A stretch of DNA of 64,000 nt from Kocuria rhizophila (lineage in GTDB: Bacteria; Actinomycetota; Actinomycetes; Actinomycetales; Micrococcaceae). The stretch lies in assembly GCF_003667225.1 (NCBI RefSeq), contig NZ_RCOM01000005.1:1-64000 (forward strand). Reading direction: 5' to 3'. A program made the translations under genes and the position numbers. The notes beneath the pieces were generated by a model. The model saw nothing but the letters and a program-made list of their open reading frames with translations, was not told the origin of the DNA and ran no database searches. The first letter of the stretch is position 1, and every line of letters starts with the position of its first letter. Of the stretch, positions 25,457-34,598 are shown piece by piece.

Positions 25457-26187
25457 TGCGAGATGCCGGTCGAGTCAGCGCCCGGGGGCAACGAATACCT
25501 ATTGATCTCGCTCATTGCAGGTGCAGCGCTCGAGAGCAGCGCCCACTCGAAGTTCAGACCTGCCCCGTCGAGCAGGTCACCGAGCAGTGCGGCCCCGCTC
25601 GTCTGGCCGTTCCTCCGGGCCAGCGGTTCCAGCGCCACCTCCAACTCGTGAGGCGTGGCGAGATCCCTCCTCACCGCCTCGCCGACGATGTCGGCAACAT
25701 GGGAGGGTTCGTGCCCGTCGCGCAGGAGGTCTGCGACGGTTCGAGCTGGTGTGGTCACCGGCAGACCACTGACAAGGGTCACGTCATCGGCGGCGAGCGC
25801 GGCGCGATGCAGTCGGATGCCCCGCCTGCTCTGCTTCCTGCCGGGAACCGAGAGTTCCGGCTCGTCATCCAGGAGATCTCCCATCCCGTGCAGTGCCGCC
25901 GCCGAGGTGTGCGACAGCACCCCGGAGGCAACGGGATCCACCAGTCGTTCTTCGGCGAACCGCCCGGCATCGAGCGACAGCCACGCAACCCGCATCGGAG
26001 TCCTTTCATCCACCGCCGCCGGGATGCCGTAGATGCCCCTGTCGAGCCGCTCGATGACACCGGCGGCTGCAAGGCGGCCCAGGTGCAGCCGACTGATGCC
26101 CTCGCTCGCTGCCTGTGCGGTGGTGAGCAACCCCCACTGGCGTGCCGCCAGCTGCGACACCTGCGACACCACCTCAAGGAGCTTCAT
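25453..26187 (-). CDS. abiEi: AbiEi-type antitoxin and autorepressor
   Basis: A 244-residue AbiEi antitoxin. The N-terminal winged helix (LAARQWGLLTTAQAASEGISRLHLGRLAAAGVIERLDRGIY) binds DNA and the C-terminal domain neutralises AbiEii. VLSHTSAAALHGMGDLL and PARTVADLLRDGHEPSHVADIV are typical of the family. It is first in the abiE pair. A perfect 8-bp-arm palindrome lies 9 bases in front of the start, fitting known negative autoregulation. The leader is so short that a leaderless message is possible (candidate -10 TACAAT ends 7 bases before the ATG). Confidence 0.87.
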   Translation of the reverse strand: MKLLEVVSQVSQLAARQWGLLTTAQAASEGISRLHLGRLAAAGVIERLDRGIYGIPAAVDERTPMRVAWLSLDAGRFAEERLVDPVASGVLSHTSAAALHGMGDLLDDEPELSVPGRKQSRRGIRLHRAALAADDVTLVSGLPVTTPARTVADLLRDGHEPSHVADIVGEAVRRDLATPHELEVALEPLARRNGQTSGAALLGDLLDGAGLNFEWALLSSAAPAMSEINRYSLPPGADSTGISQ

Positions 26188-26195
26188 ACCTGCAA

Positions 26196-26217
26196 TTGTA
26201 TCTGTTTAGAGATACAA
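26196..26217. promoter_or_regulatory. Candidate AbiEi operator
   Basis: TTGTATCT (26196-26203) and AGATACAA (26210-26217) form a perfect inverted repeat with spacer GTTTAG. It lies immediately upstream of abiEi and overlaps a candidate minus-strand -10 box (TACAAT). AbiEi proteins are known to bind inverted repeats in their own promoters. Confidence 0.7.
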
Positions 26218-26274
26218 GTGAAGCACTTTTGACCACTGCAGCTGCCCCGGTCACCCAATTCGCGACGTTCCCAC

Positions 26275-26319
26275 GACGGCGCCGTGCCCCGCCCCGCGAA
26301 GGCCGGGCACGGCGTCGTC
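26275..26319. terminator. Imperfect hairpin built from dispersed-word variants
   Basis: Arms 26275-26293 and 26301-26319 match at 17 of 19 positions. The right arm ends GGCGTCGTC, a variant of the dispersed word. It lies between the abiE promoter and the end of the amine oxidase gene and probably acts with the perfect hairpin just downstream. Confidence 0.6.
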
Positions 26320-26336
26320 GTCGCCCGGAGACGGAC

Positions 26337-26368
26337 GAGGCGCCCACCCCGTGGAGGGTGGGCGCCTC
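26337..26368 (-). terminator. Perfect 13-bp hairpin after amine oxidase
   Basis: GAGGCGCCCACCC and GGGTGGGCGCCTC pair exactly around CGTGGA. It lies about 38 bases beyond the amine oxidase stop on the minus strand, so it is that gene's terminator. The 19-bp hairpin beyond it gives a double terminator. Confidence 0.75.
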
Positions 26369-26405
26369 GCTCACGCGCTACCGGAAAAAGCCGGCGCGGG
26401 TGGTC

Positions 26406-28340
26406 CTACGACTCGCAACAGGAGGACTGCTCCTGCTCGCCCTCGCAGCAGTGGCCCTTCTTCGGGGCGGGGACGTCCAGCACCGGGGAGCGGTCGAAGA
26501 AGCCCTCCGGGCGCAGCTTGAAGCCCACGGTGTCCACGGGCATGATCGGCCAGTCCTCCACGCGCGGGAAGTGGGTGAGCCCGAAGGTGTGCCACACCAC
26601 GATGTCCGTGCCGTCCACCGAGCGGTCCTGGGCGGTCCACTCCGGCAGGCCGCCGTTACCGGCGTGCTGGTTGGGGAAGTCGCCGGTGGGGTACCGCTCG
26701 GACTCCTCGTACGGGGTGACCCACAGGGCCTTGGTGGCGAACGCGGCGCGGCGGTGGATCGAGGAGTCCTCCGAGGCCAGCATGGTGGGCAGCCCCTCCG
26801 GGTGCAGCTTGTAGCCCACGGGGTGGCCCAGCCGGTTGGTGTGCTCGGTGCTGGAGACCACCCACGTGCGCGCCCGGGACATGTCCGCGTCCCGCATGGC
26901 GGCCTTCTCCGTCTCCAGCACGGTGCGCCTGCGGGTGAACGCGTTGCCGCGGGAGTTGTCGTCGGAGATGGGCACGCGCACCGCGTCCTCCTCCTCCACG
27001 CGGCAGGGCCCGCCGTCGAGCGCGAAGTCCAGGCGCGCGGAGAACAGGTGCTGGTGGAACGGCGCACCCAGCCCCGGGGCAATTTCCGAGGCGAAGTCCG
27101 AGGAGCCGTTGGGCAGGGCGGAGGTGAAGACCACGCCGGTGGCCTTGGCCTCGAACTCGATGGTGCCGTCCAGGTAGAGGTACCAGTAGAAGCCGTAGTC
27201 GTAGTTGCCCACGGTGGTGAAGAAGGAGATCACCAGGCGGCGGTTGCGGCGGGTGTACGCCACCCCGCTCCACAGGTCCGTGTGCTTGGAGAGGATGGAC
27301 CAGTCCTCCTCGTGCATGCAGATGCCGTTGGTGATCTCCCGCGGTTCGCCGCGCCCGGTCACAACCACCGGGGACAGGTAGGTGATGTCACCCAGGCAGT
27401 CGCAGCCGAGCTCCAGGGAGTTGGCCCACTGCCCCACCAGGTACTCGCCGGTGTCGAAGTAGTTCTGCCAGGACCGCACCGGGGAGGGGTCCCCGTAGGG
27501 CACCATCATCTCCGCGATGGCGGCGCGGTCCAGGATCCGGCGCTTCTGGCCCTGGTCCTCGAACGCGATGTTGTGCAGCACGAGCCCCTCGCGCATGTCG
27601 AAGCCCACGTCCAGGCTCCACTTCTCCCACTCCACGTGGTTGCCGCCGGTCACGGTGAAGGACGGCCCCTCGGGCTGGGTGATCTCGATCGGCTTCTGGG
27701 TGGTGCGCGTGGGTCCGGTGAGCTCGGGATCCGTGTAGTTGCCGTGCTCCTGCGGCACCGGGACCACCTCCAGGTCCAGCACCTGGTCCACGGCCTGGTT
27801 GGTCACGTCCACGTAGGCCACGAGCCCGTCGATCGGGTGCGCCCACGCCGAGTCCTCCTCGTGCTCCTGCAGGAACGCGAGCCCACGCAGCATGCGCCGG
27901 CCCTTCTCCTCCGGGTACTCGAACACCCCGGCGGACAGCGGCGCCACCCGCACCTTCTCCACGGGCAGGTTGCGCTTCTGCAGCGCGGCCAGCCAGCGCT
28001 CGTCCGTGGAGAGGATCTGCTCCACCATCTCGAACTCCTCCTCGAGCACCGGCAGCTCCCCGGTCTCGGAGGTGTCCAGCTCGGTCACGCTCTCCACGCG
28101 GCGGGCGGTCGCGGAGACGACGACGTCCTTGGCGGGTCCCCCGGCGACGTCGAGCAGGAACACGCGGAACCTGCGGTCCGCCGGCGCGTCCGCGGGTGTG
28201 CCCCGGGCGGGCTCGACGAGGCCCAGGTACGCCATGCGCGCCGTCTCGGGGAAGTGCCCGGCCTCTTCCAGGACCTCGCGCACCACCCGGATCTCCTCGA
28301 GGCTTTGCAGGGCGTAGGGGCTGGTGGTCTCGTGGGACAT
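26406..28340 (-). CDS. Copper-containing amine oxidase (tyramine/phenethylamine oxidase type)
   Basis: A 644-residue copper amine oxidase, oxidatively deaminating primary amines to aldehyde, ammonia and H2O2. The TPQ cofactor precursor Tyr is in [10 protein letters not shown] (near residue 380). Copper ligands are the HQH pair in [13 protein letters not shown] (near 430) and the His of [12 protein letters not shown] (near 589). No signal peptide is seen, as in Arthrobacter enzymes. The C-terminus is odd: a Cys-rich tail [16 protein letters not shown] that family members usually lack. It is divergent from a TetR gene with a palindrome between them, so amine-inducible control by that TetR is likely. 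Confidence 0.93.
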   Translation of the reverse strand: MSHETTSPYALQSLEEIRVVREVLEEAGHFPETARMAYLGLVEPARGTPADAPADRRFRVFLLDVAGGPAKDVVVSATARRVESVTELDTSETGELPVLEEEFEMVEQILSTDERWLAALQKRNLPVEKVRVAPLSAGVFEYPEEKGRRMLRGLAFLQEHEEDSAWAHPIDGLVAYVDVTNQAVDQVLDLEVVPVPQEHGNYTDPELTGPTRTTQKPIEITQPEGPSFTVTGGNHVEWEKWSLDVGFDMREGLVLHNIAFEDQGQKRRILDRAAIAEMMVPYGDPSPVRSWQNYFDTGEYLVGQWANSLELGCDCLGDITYLSPVVVTGRGEPREITNGICMHEEDWSILSKHTDLWSGVAYTRRNRRLVISFFTTVGNYDYGFYWYLYLDGTIEFEAKATGVVFTSALPNGSSDFASEIAPGLGAPFHQHLFSARLDFALDGGPCRVEEEDAVRVPISDDNSRGNAFTRRRTVLETEKAAMRDADMSRARTWVVSSTEHTNRLGHPVGYKLHPEGLPTMLASEDSSIHRRAAFATKALWVTPYEESERYPTGDFPNQHAGNGGLPEWTAQDRSVDGTDIVVWHTFGLTHFPRVEDWPIMPVDTVGFKLRPEGFFDRSPVLDVPAPKKGHCCEGEQEQSSCCES

Positions 28341-28411
28341 GACGGATCCTTTCGTGGCGCCGACACCGCGGCGGGCCGTGACCCGCAGAATGTGTCCCGG
28401 ATCACTTTTGT

Positions 28412-28425
28412 TCTACGCTTGTAGA
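28412..28425. promoter_or_regulatory. Candidate TetR operator
   Basis: TCTAC-GCTT-GTAGA is a perfect short palindrome in the 210-base gap between amine oxidase and tetR. It sits in the A+T-richest part of the gap. Binding by the adjacent TetR is inferred from position. Confidence 0.5.
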
Positions 28426-28467
28426 GACTAGGGCGGCCCCCGCCCCGTGACAACCCCCTGACGACCG

Positions 28468-28477
28468 ACGACGCCGC
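28468..28477 (+). repeat. Single copy of dispersed word ACGACGCCGC (intergenic)
   Basis: It lies in the divergent gap upstream of tetR, followed by CCGGGC. No inverted partner is close by. Confidence 0.65.
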
Positions 28478-28550
28478 CCGGGCACCGGCCCCACCGCGCC
28501 ACCGGCGTCGCCCGCAACCCGAGCACCCCCGACCCCCAGGAGGTCCGCAG

Positions 28551-29180
28551 ATGCCCCGAGTGGTGGACCACACCGCCCGCCAGCAGGAGATCGTGCGCGC
28601 CGTGCGGCGCGTGCTCGCCCGGGAGGGCTCCTCGGGGATGACCATGCGCCAGGTTGCCGCGGAGGCCGGGTACGCGAACGGCGCCCTCAAGCCGTACTTC
28701 GCGTCCAAGGCGGATCTCATCGAGGCCACCTACACCCACGTGTTCGAGCGCACCAACGAGCGCGTGACCCGTGCGGTGGTGGGACGCTCCGGCCTGGCCG
28801 CCCTGGAGGTGTTCTGCCGCGAGGTCATGCCCCTGGACGCGGACCGGCTGGACGAGGCCCGCGTGGTCATGACCTTCTGGCAGGAGGCCACCCACGACCC
28901 CGTGCGGGCGGAGCACAACCGGCGGTTCATGGCGCAGTGGCGCGAGTCCGTCACCGGGTGGCTGACCGAGGCCCGCGGCGCCGGGGAGCTCGCGGAGGAC
29001 GTGGACCTCACCCTGTGGGGAGATACCTTGCTGACCTTCCTCCTGGGCACCCAGGTCACCGCCGCGCTCGGCCTGCCGATCGCCTCCCCCGACCTCCTGG
29101 AGGCCCAGCTGCAGGGGGTACTCGCTCCCGTGCGCGCCCGTGGCCCAGAGCACGCCGGCGCGCCGTCCCCGCTCGCGTAA
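28551..29180 (+). CDS. TetR-family regulator (BetI-like length)
   Basis: A 209-residue TetR regulator. The HTH is TMRQVAAEAGYANGALKPYFASKADLIEATY (about residues 28-58), followed by a helical ligand domain with VMTFWQEATHDPVRAEHNRRF. The ligand domain resembles BetI/AcrR-type members sensing amines or choline. AGGAGG stands nine bases before the ATG. It is divergent from the copper amine oxidase gene, the most likely target. The ligand is unknown. Confidence 0.87.
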   Translation: MPRVVDHTARQQEIVRAVRRVLAREGSSGMTMRQVAAEAGYANGALKPYFASKADLIEATYTHVFERTNERVTRAVVGRSGLAALEVFCREVMPLDADRLDEARVVMTFWQEATHDPVRAEHNRRFMAQWRESVTGWLTEARGAGELAEDVDLTLWGDTLLTFLLGTQVTAALGLPIASPDLLEAQLQGVLAPVRARGPEHAGAPSPLA

Positions 29181-29189
29181 CCTGCTGGG

Positions 29190-30146
29190 ATGCGTTCCCC
29201 TCGCCCGCTTCCCGCGCGCCCCGACGACCACGACGACGGCCCTCCGGCCGGCAGCCGCTACCAGCGCCTTGACAGCGCCGCCGTCCGCGGTTCCGCGGCC
29301 ACCCTGCAGCGCCGGATCTACGCGCGCTTCCCCCGCCGCAGCCTGTGGGAGGTGGGCGGTGAGCTGATCGCCCTGGTGGACGAGGTGGTCGAGGGCGGCG
29401 GCATCAGCCGACGCCGGATCCGCTCGGCCCGGCTGCTCTCGCGGCTCGGCGTGCTGGTGGTGCTGCTGGTCTTCGGCACGGCCATCGCCCTGGCCGCCGC
29501 GAGCCTCTGGTCCAACCCCGACGCCCTGGGCCCCGTGGACTGGCTGCCCCTGCTGGAGACCGTGGTCAACGACCTCGTCTTCGCGGGCATCGCCATCTTC
29601 TTCCTGCTGGCCGTGCCCCAGCGCATGGAGCGCGCCCGGGTGCTGCGCGTGCTGCACCGGCTGCGCTCGCTGGCCCACGTGATCGACATGCACCAGCTCG
29701 TCAAGGTCCCCGAGCGCCTGCCGACCGCCCGTCCGGAGGCCGGGGGCACGACGTCGCCCGCGCACCCCCGCGGCCCAGGTGCCGGTTCCGCGCGGGGCGG
29801 CGGAGCGGCGTCGTCGGAGGCGGCGGTGGGTGACGCCCACGGCCGCGGCGCGGGTCCGAGCGGTGACGACGTGCCGCCGGTGGCTGCGGACGGGACCGAC
29901 GCGGCATCGTCGCCAACGACGGATGAGCGCGGCGGAGAACTGCGGATGACCCGCTCCGAGATGACGCAGTACCTGGACTACTGCACCGAGATGCTCTCCC
30001 TGGTGGGCAAGACTGCGGCGCTGTTCGCGGAGGACACCACGGACGGGGACGTGCTGGATGCGGTGGAGGGCATCGAGACCCTCACCTCGGACATGGCGCG
30101 GAAGGTGTGGCAGAAGATCGCGATCATCCAGGAGCAGGCGGGCTGA
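29190..30146 (+). CDS. Two-helix membrane protein with long low-complexity linker, unknown
   Basis: A 318-residue protein with a basic N-terminal cytoplasmic region, two hydrophobic segments (near residues 83-107 and 125-147) and a juxtamembrane helix (RMERARVLRVLHRLRSLAHVIDMHQLVKVPERL). A Gly/Ala/Asp-rich linker at about 180-250 precedes a compact helical C-terminal domain (TRSEMTQYLDYCTEMLSLVGKTAALFAEDTTDGDVLDAVEGIE). The linker holds a dispersed-word copy reading AASS plus a one-base variant. I do not know the family beyond actinobacterial hypothetical membrane proteins. It starts ten bases after tetR on the same strand. Confidence 0.75.
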   Translation: MRSPRPLPARPDDHDDGPPAGSRYQRLDSAAVRGSAATLQRRIYARFPRRSLWEVGGELIALVDEVVEGGGISRRRIRSARLLSRLGVLVVLLVFGTAIALAAASLWSNPDALGPVDWLPLLETVVNDLVFAGIAIFFLLAVPQRMERARVLRVLHRLRSLAHVIDMHQLVKVPERLPTARPEAGGTTSPAHPRGPGAGSARGGGAASSEAAVGDAHGRGAGPSGDDVPPVAADGTDAASSPTTDERGGELRMTRSEMTQYLDYCTEMLSLVGKTAALFAEDTTDGDVLDAVEGIETLTSDMARKVWQKIAIIQEQAG

Positions 30147-30253
30147 TCGCCCGGGATGCGGCCCGCCCGCTCCTGCGGCACGTCAGCCCGGTGGGCCGGC
30201 CGCGTGGCGCCGGGCGGACCGGTACGCCGTCGGCGACGCGCACCCCGGGAGGG

Positions 30254-31393
30254 TCAGGACGCCGGGGTGATGAGCCCCTGCTCCACCATCCAGTCGTAGG
30301 CCACGTCCCCCGGCTCCTCGCCGCCCTGGTCCACGCGGGCGTTGAGCTCGCGCATGGTTTCGTCCGTGAGCAGCGGGGAGAGCTGCGCGAACACGTCCTC
30401 CAGCTCCGGGTACTGCTCCAGGGTCTCGGTGCTGAACACCGGCGCGGCGTTGTAGGCGGGGAAGAACCCGCGGTCGTCCTCCAGCAGCGTGAGGTCCAGG
30501 GTGTCGATGCGTCCGTCCGTGGTGAAGGCCTCGCCGAAGTTGCAGTCCCCGGCGTCCGTGGCGGTGTAGACGGCGCCGGTGTCGTAGACCCCGATGTTTT
30601 CGTCCGGCACCCCGTCCGCCGCGCCGCGGTCCAGCCCGTACGCCTCCAGCATGGGGTTCAGCCCGTCCGGGCGGGAGTTGAACTCCGCCTCCACGCAGAA
30701 CGTGCGCTCGCTCACGGGGAGCTCGGCCACGTCCGAGAACGTCTTGATGTCACCCAGCTCCGCCACGGCCTCGCTGCGCACCGCGAACCGGTAGGTGTTG
30801 TTCAGCGGGGCCGGTTCCGCCCACGTGAGCCCGTTCTCCAGGTCCGCGTCCCGCACCGCCTCGTACTGCTTCTGCTGGTCCGCGATCCCCTTCTCGTGGT
30901 TGAGGTAGGTGATCCACGCGGTGCCCGTGTACTCGTAGGTCATGTCCGCCTCCCCGGAGAGCATGACCTCGCGGGTGGGCTGGCTGCCGGGGATGTTGGT
31001 GAGGTCCGTGACCTCGAACCCGGCGGCCTGCGCGGCGAGCACGGCCATCTTGCCCAGGATGAGCTGCTCCGTGAAGTTCTTGCCCGCCACCGTGAGGTGC
31101 GCGTCCTCCGGCAGCCCCTCGATCGGCTGGATGGTGCCCGGTCCGGCCGCGGGCACGTAGGACGAGGCCGGCTGCAGTCCGCAGCCCGCCAGCAGCAGGA
31201 CCCCGGCCACGGCGGCCACACCCGAGGCGGCACGTCGCCCCCGGCGGCGCGAGCGGTGCCGCCCACCGGGGGACGCCGGGGCCGCGGTGTTCCGGTGCGC
31301 GGCGTCGTCGCCGTCCGGGGCGGGAGCGGCCGGGCCCGACGACGCCGCGCCGCCCGGCCACCCGCAGCCGTGGACTTCCGATGCGTGCGTCAT
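30254..31393 (-). CDS. Glycine betaine/choline-type ABC substrate-binding lipoprotein
   Basis: A 379-residue OpuAC-type binding protein and last gene of an osmoprotectant transporter operon. The lipobox LLLAGC places the lipid-anchored Cys at residue 71. The mature part has TVAGKNFTEQLILGKM, GSQPTREVMLSGEADMTYEYTGTAW and a C-terminal PLLTDETMRELNARVD, as in OpuCC/ProX of the choline/betaine class. The region before the signal helix is about 55 residues long, far longer than normal. It contains two oppositely oriented dispersed words, reading AASS and DDAA. ATG 31393 follows GAAGGGA and lies two bases after the permease stop. Confidence 0.88.
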   Translation of the reverse strand: MTHASEVHGCGWPGGAASSGPAAPAPDGDDAAHRNTAAPASPGGRHRSRRRGRRAASGVAAVAGVLLLAGCGLQPASSYVPAAGPGTIQPIEGLPEDAHLTVAGKNFTEQLILGKMAVLAAQAAGFEVTDLTNIPGSQPTREVMLSGEADMTYEYTGTAWITYLNHEKGIADQQKQYEAVRDADLENGLTWAEPAPLNNTYRFAVRSEAVAELGDIKTFSDVAELPVSERTFCVEAEFNSRPDGLNPMLEAYGLDRGAADGVPDENIGVYDTGAVYTATDAGDCNFGEAFTTDGRIDTLDLTLLEDDRGFFPAYNAAPVFSTETLEQYPELEDVFAQLSPLLTDETMRELNARVDQGGEEPGDVAYDWMVEQGLITPAS

Positions 31394-31395
31394 GG

Positions 31396-32175
31396 TCACA
31401 GTCCCTTCGGTCGGGCCACGTGCTCGACCACGCGGCCGAGCCAGTCGACGACGATGGCGAGCAGTGCCACCAGCAGCGATCCCACCACGAGGACCTTGGT
31501 CAGGTTGAGGTTCACACCGGTGGTGATGAGGATGCCCAGCCCGCCGCCGTTGATGAACGTGGCCAGCGTGGCCGTGCCGACCAGCAGCACGAGCGCCGTG
31601 CGGATCCCGGCGAGCATCACGGGGACGGCCAGGGGAAGCTCCACCCGGAACAGCACCGCGGCGGCGCTCATGCCCATGCCCCGCCCGGCCTCCACGAGCC
31701 GCTGGTCCACCTGCTGCAGCCCCACCATGGTGTTGCGCAGCACCGGGAGCACGGCGTAGGCCACCAGGGCGATGACGGCCGCGGTGAAACCGAAGCCCAC
31801 GATGAAGGCCAGCAGCACGATCAGACCGATCGCGGGAGCGGCCTGCCCGATGTTCGCGACCACCATGACCGGCCCGGAGAGCCGCCGGAACGGGCGCCGG
31901 CTCAGCAGGATGCCCAGCGGGATGGCGATCACCAGCACGATGGCCGCGGCCACCACCGTGAGCTGCAGGTGCTCCACGGTGTAGTCCCAGAGGTTTGCCG
32001 GGGCCAGAGTGGTCCGCTCCGTCTCGCTCAGGTCGCCGAAGGCCAGGTAGGACCACAGGCCCACGATCGCCAGGAGCACCACGACCAGCTGGATCCACAG
32101 TGCGCGCATGCCCCCGCTCGTGAGGGTCTCGGCCTCGGCCCGGGCGGCATCGGGGGCCTGAGTCGTGGCGCTCAT
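31396..32175 (-). CDS. Osmoprotectant ABC transporter permease
   Basis: A 259-residue inner-membrane permease with about six hydrophobic segments. It carries the BPD-transport signature EAGRGMGMSAAAVLFRVELPLAVPVMLAGIRTA, the EAA loop that contacts the ATPase. It is the OpuCD/ProW type for glycine betaine, carnitine or choline uptake. Its ATG overlaps the ATPase stop by four bases and the binding-protein gene begins two bases after its stop. It pairs with the second permease at 33604-34245 in one transporter. Confidence 0.9.
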   Translation of the reverse strand: MSATTQAPDAARAEAETLTSGGMRALWIQLVVVLLAIVGLWSYLAFGDLSETERTTLAPANLWDYTVEHLQLTVVAAAIVLVIAIPLGILLSRRPFRRLSGPVMVVANIGQAAPAIGLIVLLAFIVGFGFTAAVIALVAYAVLPVLRNTMVGLQQVDQRLVEAGRGMGMSAAAVLFRVELPLAVPVMLAGIRTALVLLVGTATLATFINGGGLGILITTGVNLNLTKVLVVGSLLVALLAIVVDWLGRVVEHVARPKGL

Positions 32176-33611
32176 GCCCGCCCGCCCCGGACCTCGGGAG
32201 CGGCACCCTGCTCGGGCCCTGCGGGGCCTCCGTGCGCCGGGTCTCCGTGGCCGGGGGACGGCGTGGCGCTCACCGAGGGGTCCGCGTCGCTGCCCTCGGC
32301 GGTCGCCTCGCCCTCCCCGGCGGGAGCTCTGCCGTGCCCGACGGGTGCTTCGCCCGGTGCCGCGGCGTGAGATCCGGCGGCTGCGGGCTCGGAGGTGGAG
32401 GCGGTGAACTGCGCCGTGTTCGCTCCCTCGGGGCTCTCGGAGTCCTTTCGGGCCGCGGACTGGGATGCGGAGATCGCGTCCATGATGGTCGCGATGGTCA
32501 CCAGGCCCACCAGGCGGCCCCGGCGGTCCACCACGAGCGCACTGCCCGTGCTGCCCATGAGCATCGCATCCAGGGCGTCGTGGAGCGTGGACTGCGCCGT
32601 CACCAGGGGGAGGGTGGGGTCCGCCGCGGCGGGCAAGGTCCGCAACCGCTCCACCTGCCGGCGGGACAACCACTGCACGGGCCGTCCGGAGGAATCCGTG
32701 AGCACCACGTTCTCCTCTCCCGCGGCCACCATGCCCGCCAGCACGTCAGCGGGTGCGGTGTCCGCCGCGGCCACGTGGGCGTCTGCCAGCTCCACCTCAC
32801 CCACCCTGCTCAGGGTGAGCTGCTTGAGGCCCGCGCCGGAACCGATGAAGCTCTCCACGAAGTCGTCCGCGGGATTGGCCAGGATCCGCTCCGGGGAGTC
32901 GTACTGCACGAGCCGTGCCCCCTCGTCGAACACGGCAATCCAGTCCCCGAGCTTCACGGCCTCGTCGAAGTCGTGGGTCACGCACACGATGGTCTTCTGC
33001 AGCTCGGCCTGGATGTTGAGCAGCTCGTTCTGCAGCCGCTGACGGGTGATGGGGTCCACGGCTCCGAAGGGCTCGTCCATGAGCAGCACGGGCGGGTCCG
33101 CCGCGAGCGCCCGGGCCACTCCCACACGCTGCTGCTGGCCGCCGGAGAGCTCCTTGGGGTAGCGGTCCCGGTAGGTGTCCGGGTCCAGGGAGACGAGTTC
33201 GAGCAGCTCGTCCACGCGGCGCGCGATGCGCTTTCTGTCCCACTTCAGCATCTTGGGGACCAGGGCGATGTTCGCCCCCACCGTCATGTGCGGGAACAGC
33301 CCACCGGCCTGGATGACGTAGCCGATGTTGCGGCGCAGCTTGTCACCGTCCATGCCCGTGACGTCGTCCCCGTTGATCACGATGCTGCCGCTCGAGGGCT
33401 CGATGAGCCTGTTGATCATCTTCAGCGTGGTGGTTTTGCCGCACCCGGAGGGGCCCACGAGCATGACCACGCTGCCGGCCGGGATCTCCAGGGTGAGACC
33501 ACCCACCGCGGGCTTCTTCTGGCCCGGGTACCGCTTGGTGACCTGCTGCAGAAGGATGGCGGCACCGCTCACGGACTGCTCGCCGGTTGCTGCTGCTGAC
33601 TGTTCAGACAC
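32172..33611 (-). CDS. Osmoprotectant ABC transporter ATPase with CBS domains
   Basis: A 479-residue ATPase of the ProV/OpuCA type. Walker A is GPSGCGKTT, the signature LSGGQQQRVGVARAL, Walker B VLLMDEPFGAVD, and the switch His in CVTHDFDEA. Two CBS-like regions follow (about residues 275-405, ending LVGLVTIATIMDAI), which in OpuA sense ionic strength. The last 80 residues are an Ala/Gly/Glu-rich tail of no known role. Start and stop overlap both neighbouring permease genes. It powers uptake of betaine-like solutes. Confidence 0.92.
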   Translation of the reverse strand: MSEQSAAATGEQSVSGAAILLQQVTKRYPGQKKPAVGGLTLEIPAGSVVMLVGPSGCGKTTTLKMINRLIEPSSGSIVINGDDVTGMDGDKLRRNIGYVIQAGGLFPHMTVGANIALVPKMLKWDRKRIARRVDELLELVSLDPDTYRDRYPKELSGGQQQRVGVARALAADPPVLLMDEPFGAVDPITRQRLQNELLNIQAELQKTIVCVTHDFDEAVKLGDWIAVFDEGARLVQYDSPERILANPADDFVESFIGSGAGLKQLTLSRVGEVELADAHVAAADTAPADVLAGMVAAGEENVVLTDSSGRPVQWLSRRQVERLRTLPAAADPTLPLVTAQSTLHDALDAMLMGSTGSALVVDRRGRLVGLVTIATIMDAISASQSAARKDSESPEGANTAQFTASTSEPAAAGSHAAAPGEAPVGHGRAPAGEGEATAEGSDADPSVSATPSPGHGDPAHGGPAGPEQGAAPEVRGGRA

Positions 33612-34245
33612 GGATACCTCGCGGAGTGGTGAGTCGACCGATGAGCACGAGCGCCAGGTCGAGGATGACGGCCAGGACGATCACACCCACCACGCCCACG
33701 ACGACCGACTCGAAGGCATTGGCACCTCCCAGCCGGGACAGGCCCGAGAAGATGAATCCGCCCAGTCCCGGGCCGAGGGTGTAGGCGGCCACGGCGGCAA
33801 TGCCCATGACCATCTGCGCGGAGACCCGGATGCCCGCCATGATCACCGGCCAGGCCATGGGGATCTCCACGGTGAGCAGGGTGCGCAGCTGGCTCATGCC
33901 GATCCCGCGCGCGGATTCCCGCACGGCGCCGGGGATCCCGCTGAGTCCCACCACGGCGTTGCGCAGGATGGGCAGGGTGGCGAAGAACGTCACCACGATC
34001 ACGGCCGGGGTGACGCCGAAGCCGAACGGTGCGATGAGCAGCCCGATGAGCGCGAAGGACGGGATGGTGAGCCCCACGGCGGAGACCCCGTTGGCGATCC
34101 CCGAGGCCGTGGAGCTGCGGTAGACCAGCGCGGCGATGACCACCGCCAGCACCGTGGCCAGCACCAGGCACTGGACCACCAGGCTGAAGTGCTGCCAGGA
34201 CGCGAAGAGGATCTCCTCGCGTCTCTGGGTGATGAAGTCCCACAT
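33604..34245 (-). CDS. Osmoprotectant ABC transporter permease (first gene of operon)
   Basis: A 213-residue permease with five to six hydrophobic segments. Its EAA loop is RESARGIGMSQLRTLLTVEIPMAWPVIMAGIRVS. ATG 34245 begins MWDFITQRREEILF and follows GGAGCC; the open frame upstream to 34530 looks non-coding. It overlaps the ATPase start by eight bases. The gene order permease, ATPase, permease, binding protein is typical of actinobacterial choline/betaine systems. The gap of 353 bases upstream contains the promoter region shared with a divergent PfpI gene. Confidence 0.88.
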   Translation of the reverse strand: MWDFITQRREEILFASWQHFSLVVQCLVLATVLAVVIAALVYRSSTASGIANGVSAVGLTIPSFALIGLLIAPFGFGVTPAVIVVTFFATLPILRNAVVGLSGIPGAVRESARGIGMSQLRTLLTVEIPMAWPVIMAGIRVSAQMVMGIAAVAAYTLGPGLGGFIFSGLSRLGGANAFESVVVGVVGVIVLAVILDLALVLIGRLTTPRGIRV

Positions 34246-34598
34246 GGGTGTACCGGCTCCTCGGATCGGCGCGGAACCGGCGTTCGACGCAGCGGGCCGT
34301 GGCCCCGCCGCGGACTGCCGGCTCGGTGCCGGCAGGAGCCGTCTCTCGCTCTTCGATCGTAGGTGCATTCGCATCTTTCGGGACCACGCCGCGCCGCACC
34401 CCGCGGGTTCGGCCCGCACCCGGCGCGACTCCAGCGTGGTTCTCCGAGCCACCGTGCCCCCGCGCCTCCGCACCGGGGCCGAGCCGAGCGGCGTCGTGCG
34501 CGTCCCGCTGTCAGCGGAACCCGCCGCCACGATCTTGCAGGCTTCGGGAGCGCGGTGCCACAGTAGAAGTCATCACCCGATAGAAAGGACCCTTAGCA
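34246..34598. other. 353-base gene-free divergent region
   Basis: It separates the osmoprotectant operon from the PfpI-like gene. Contents seen: a minus-strand TACGAT box near 34360 without a good -35, one dispersed word GCGGCGTCGT at 34488-34497, and the ribosome site GAAAGGA before the PfpI start. I find no supportable ORF or RNA gene in it. Confidence 0.5.

Noticed and set aside
30137-30167. Possible terminator GGCGGGC/GCCCGCC at the end of the 29190-30146 gene
   Set aside because: The stem is only 7 bp and overlaps the stop codon; it is not stronger than chance in this composition.
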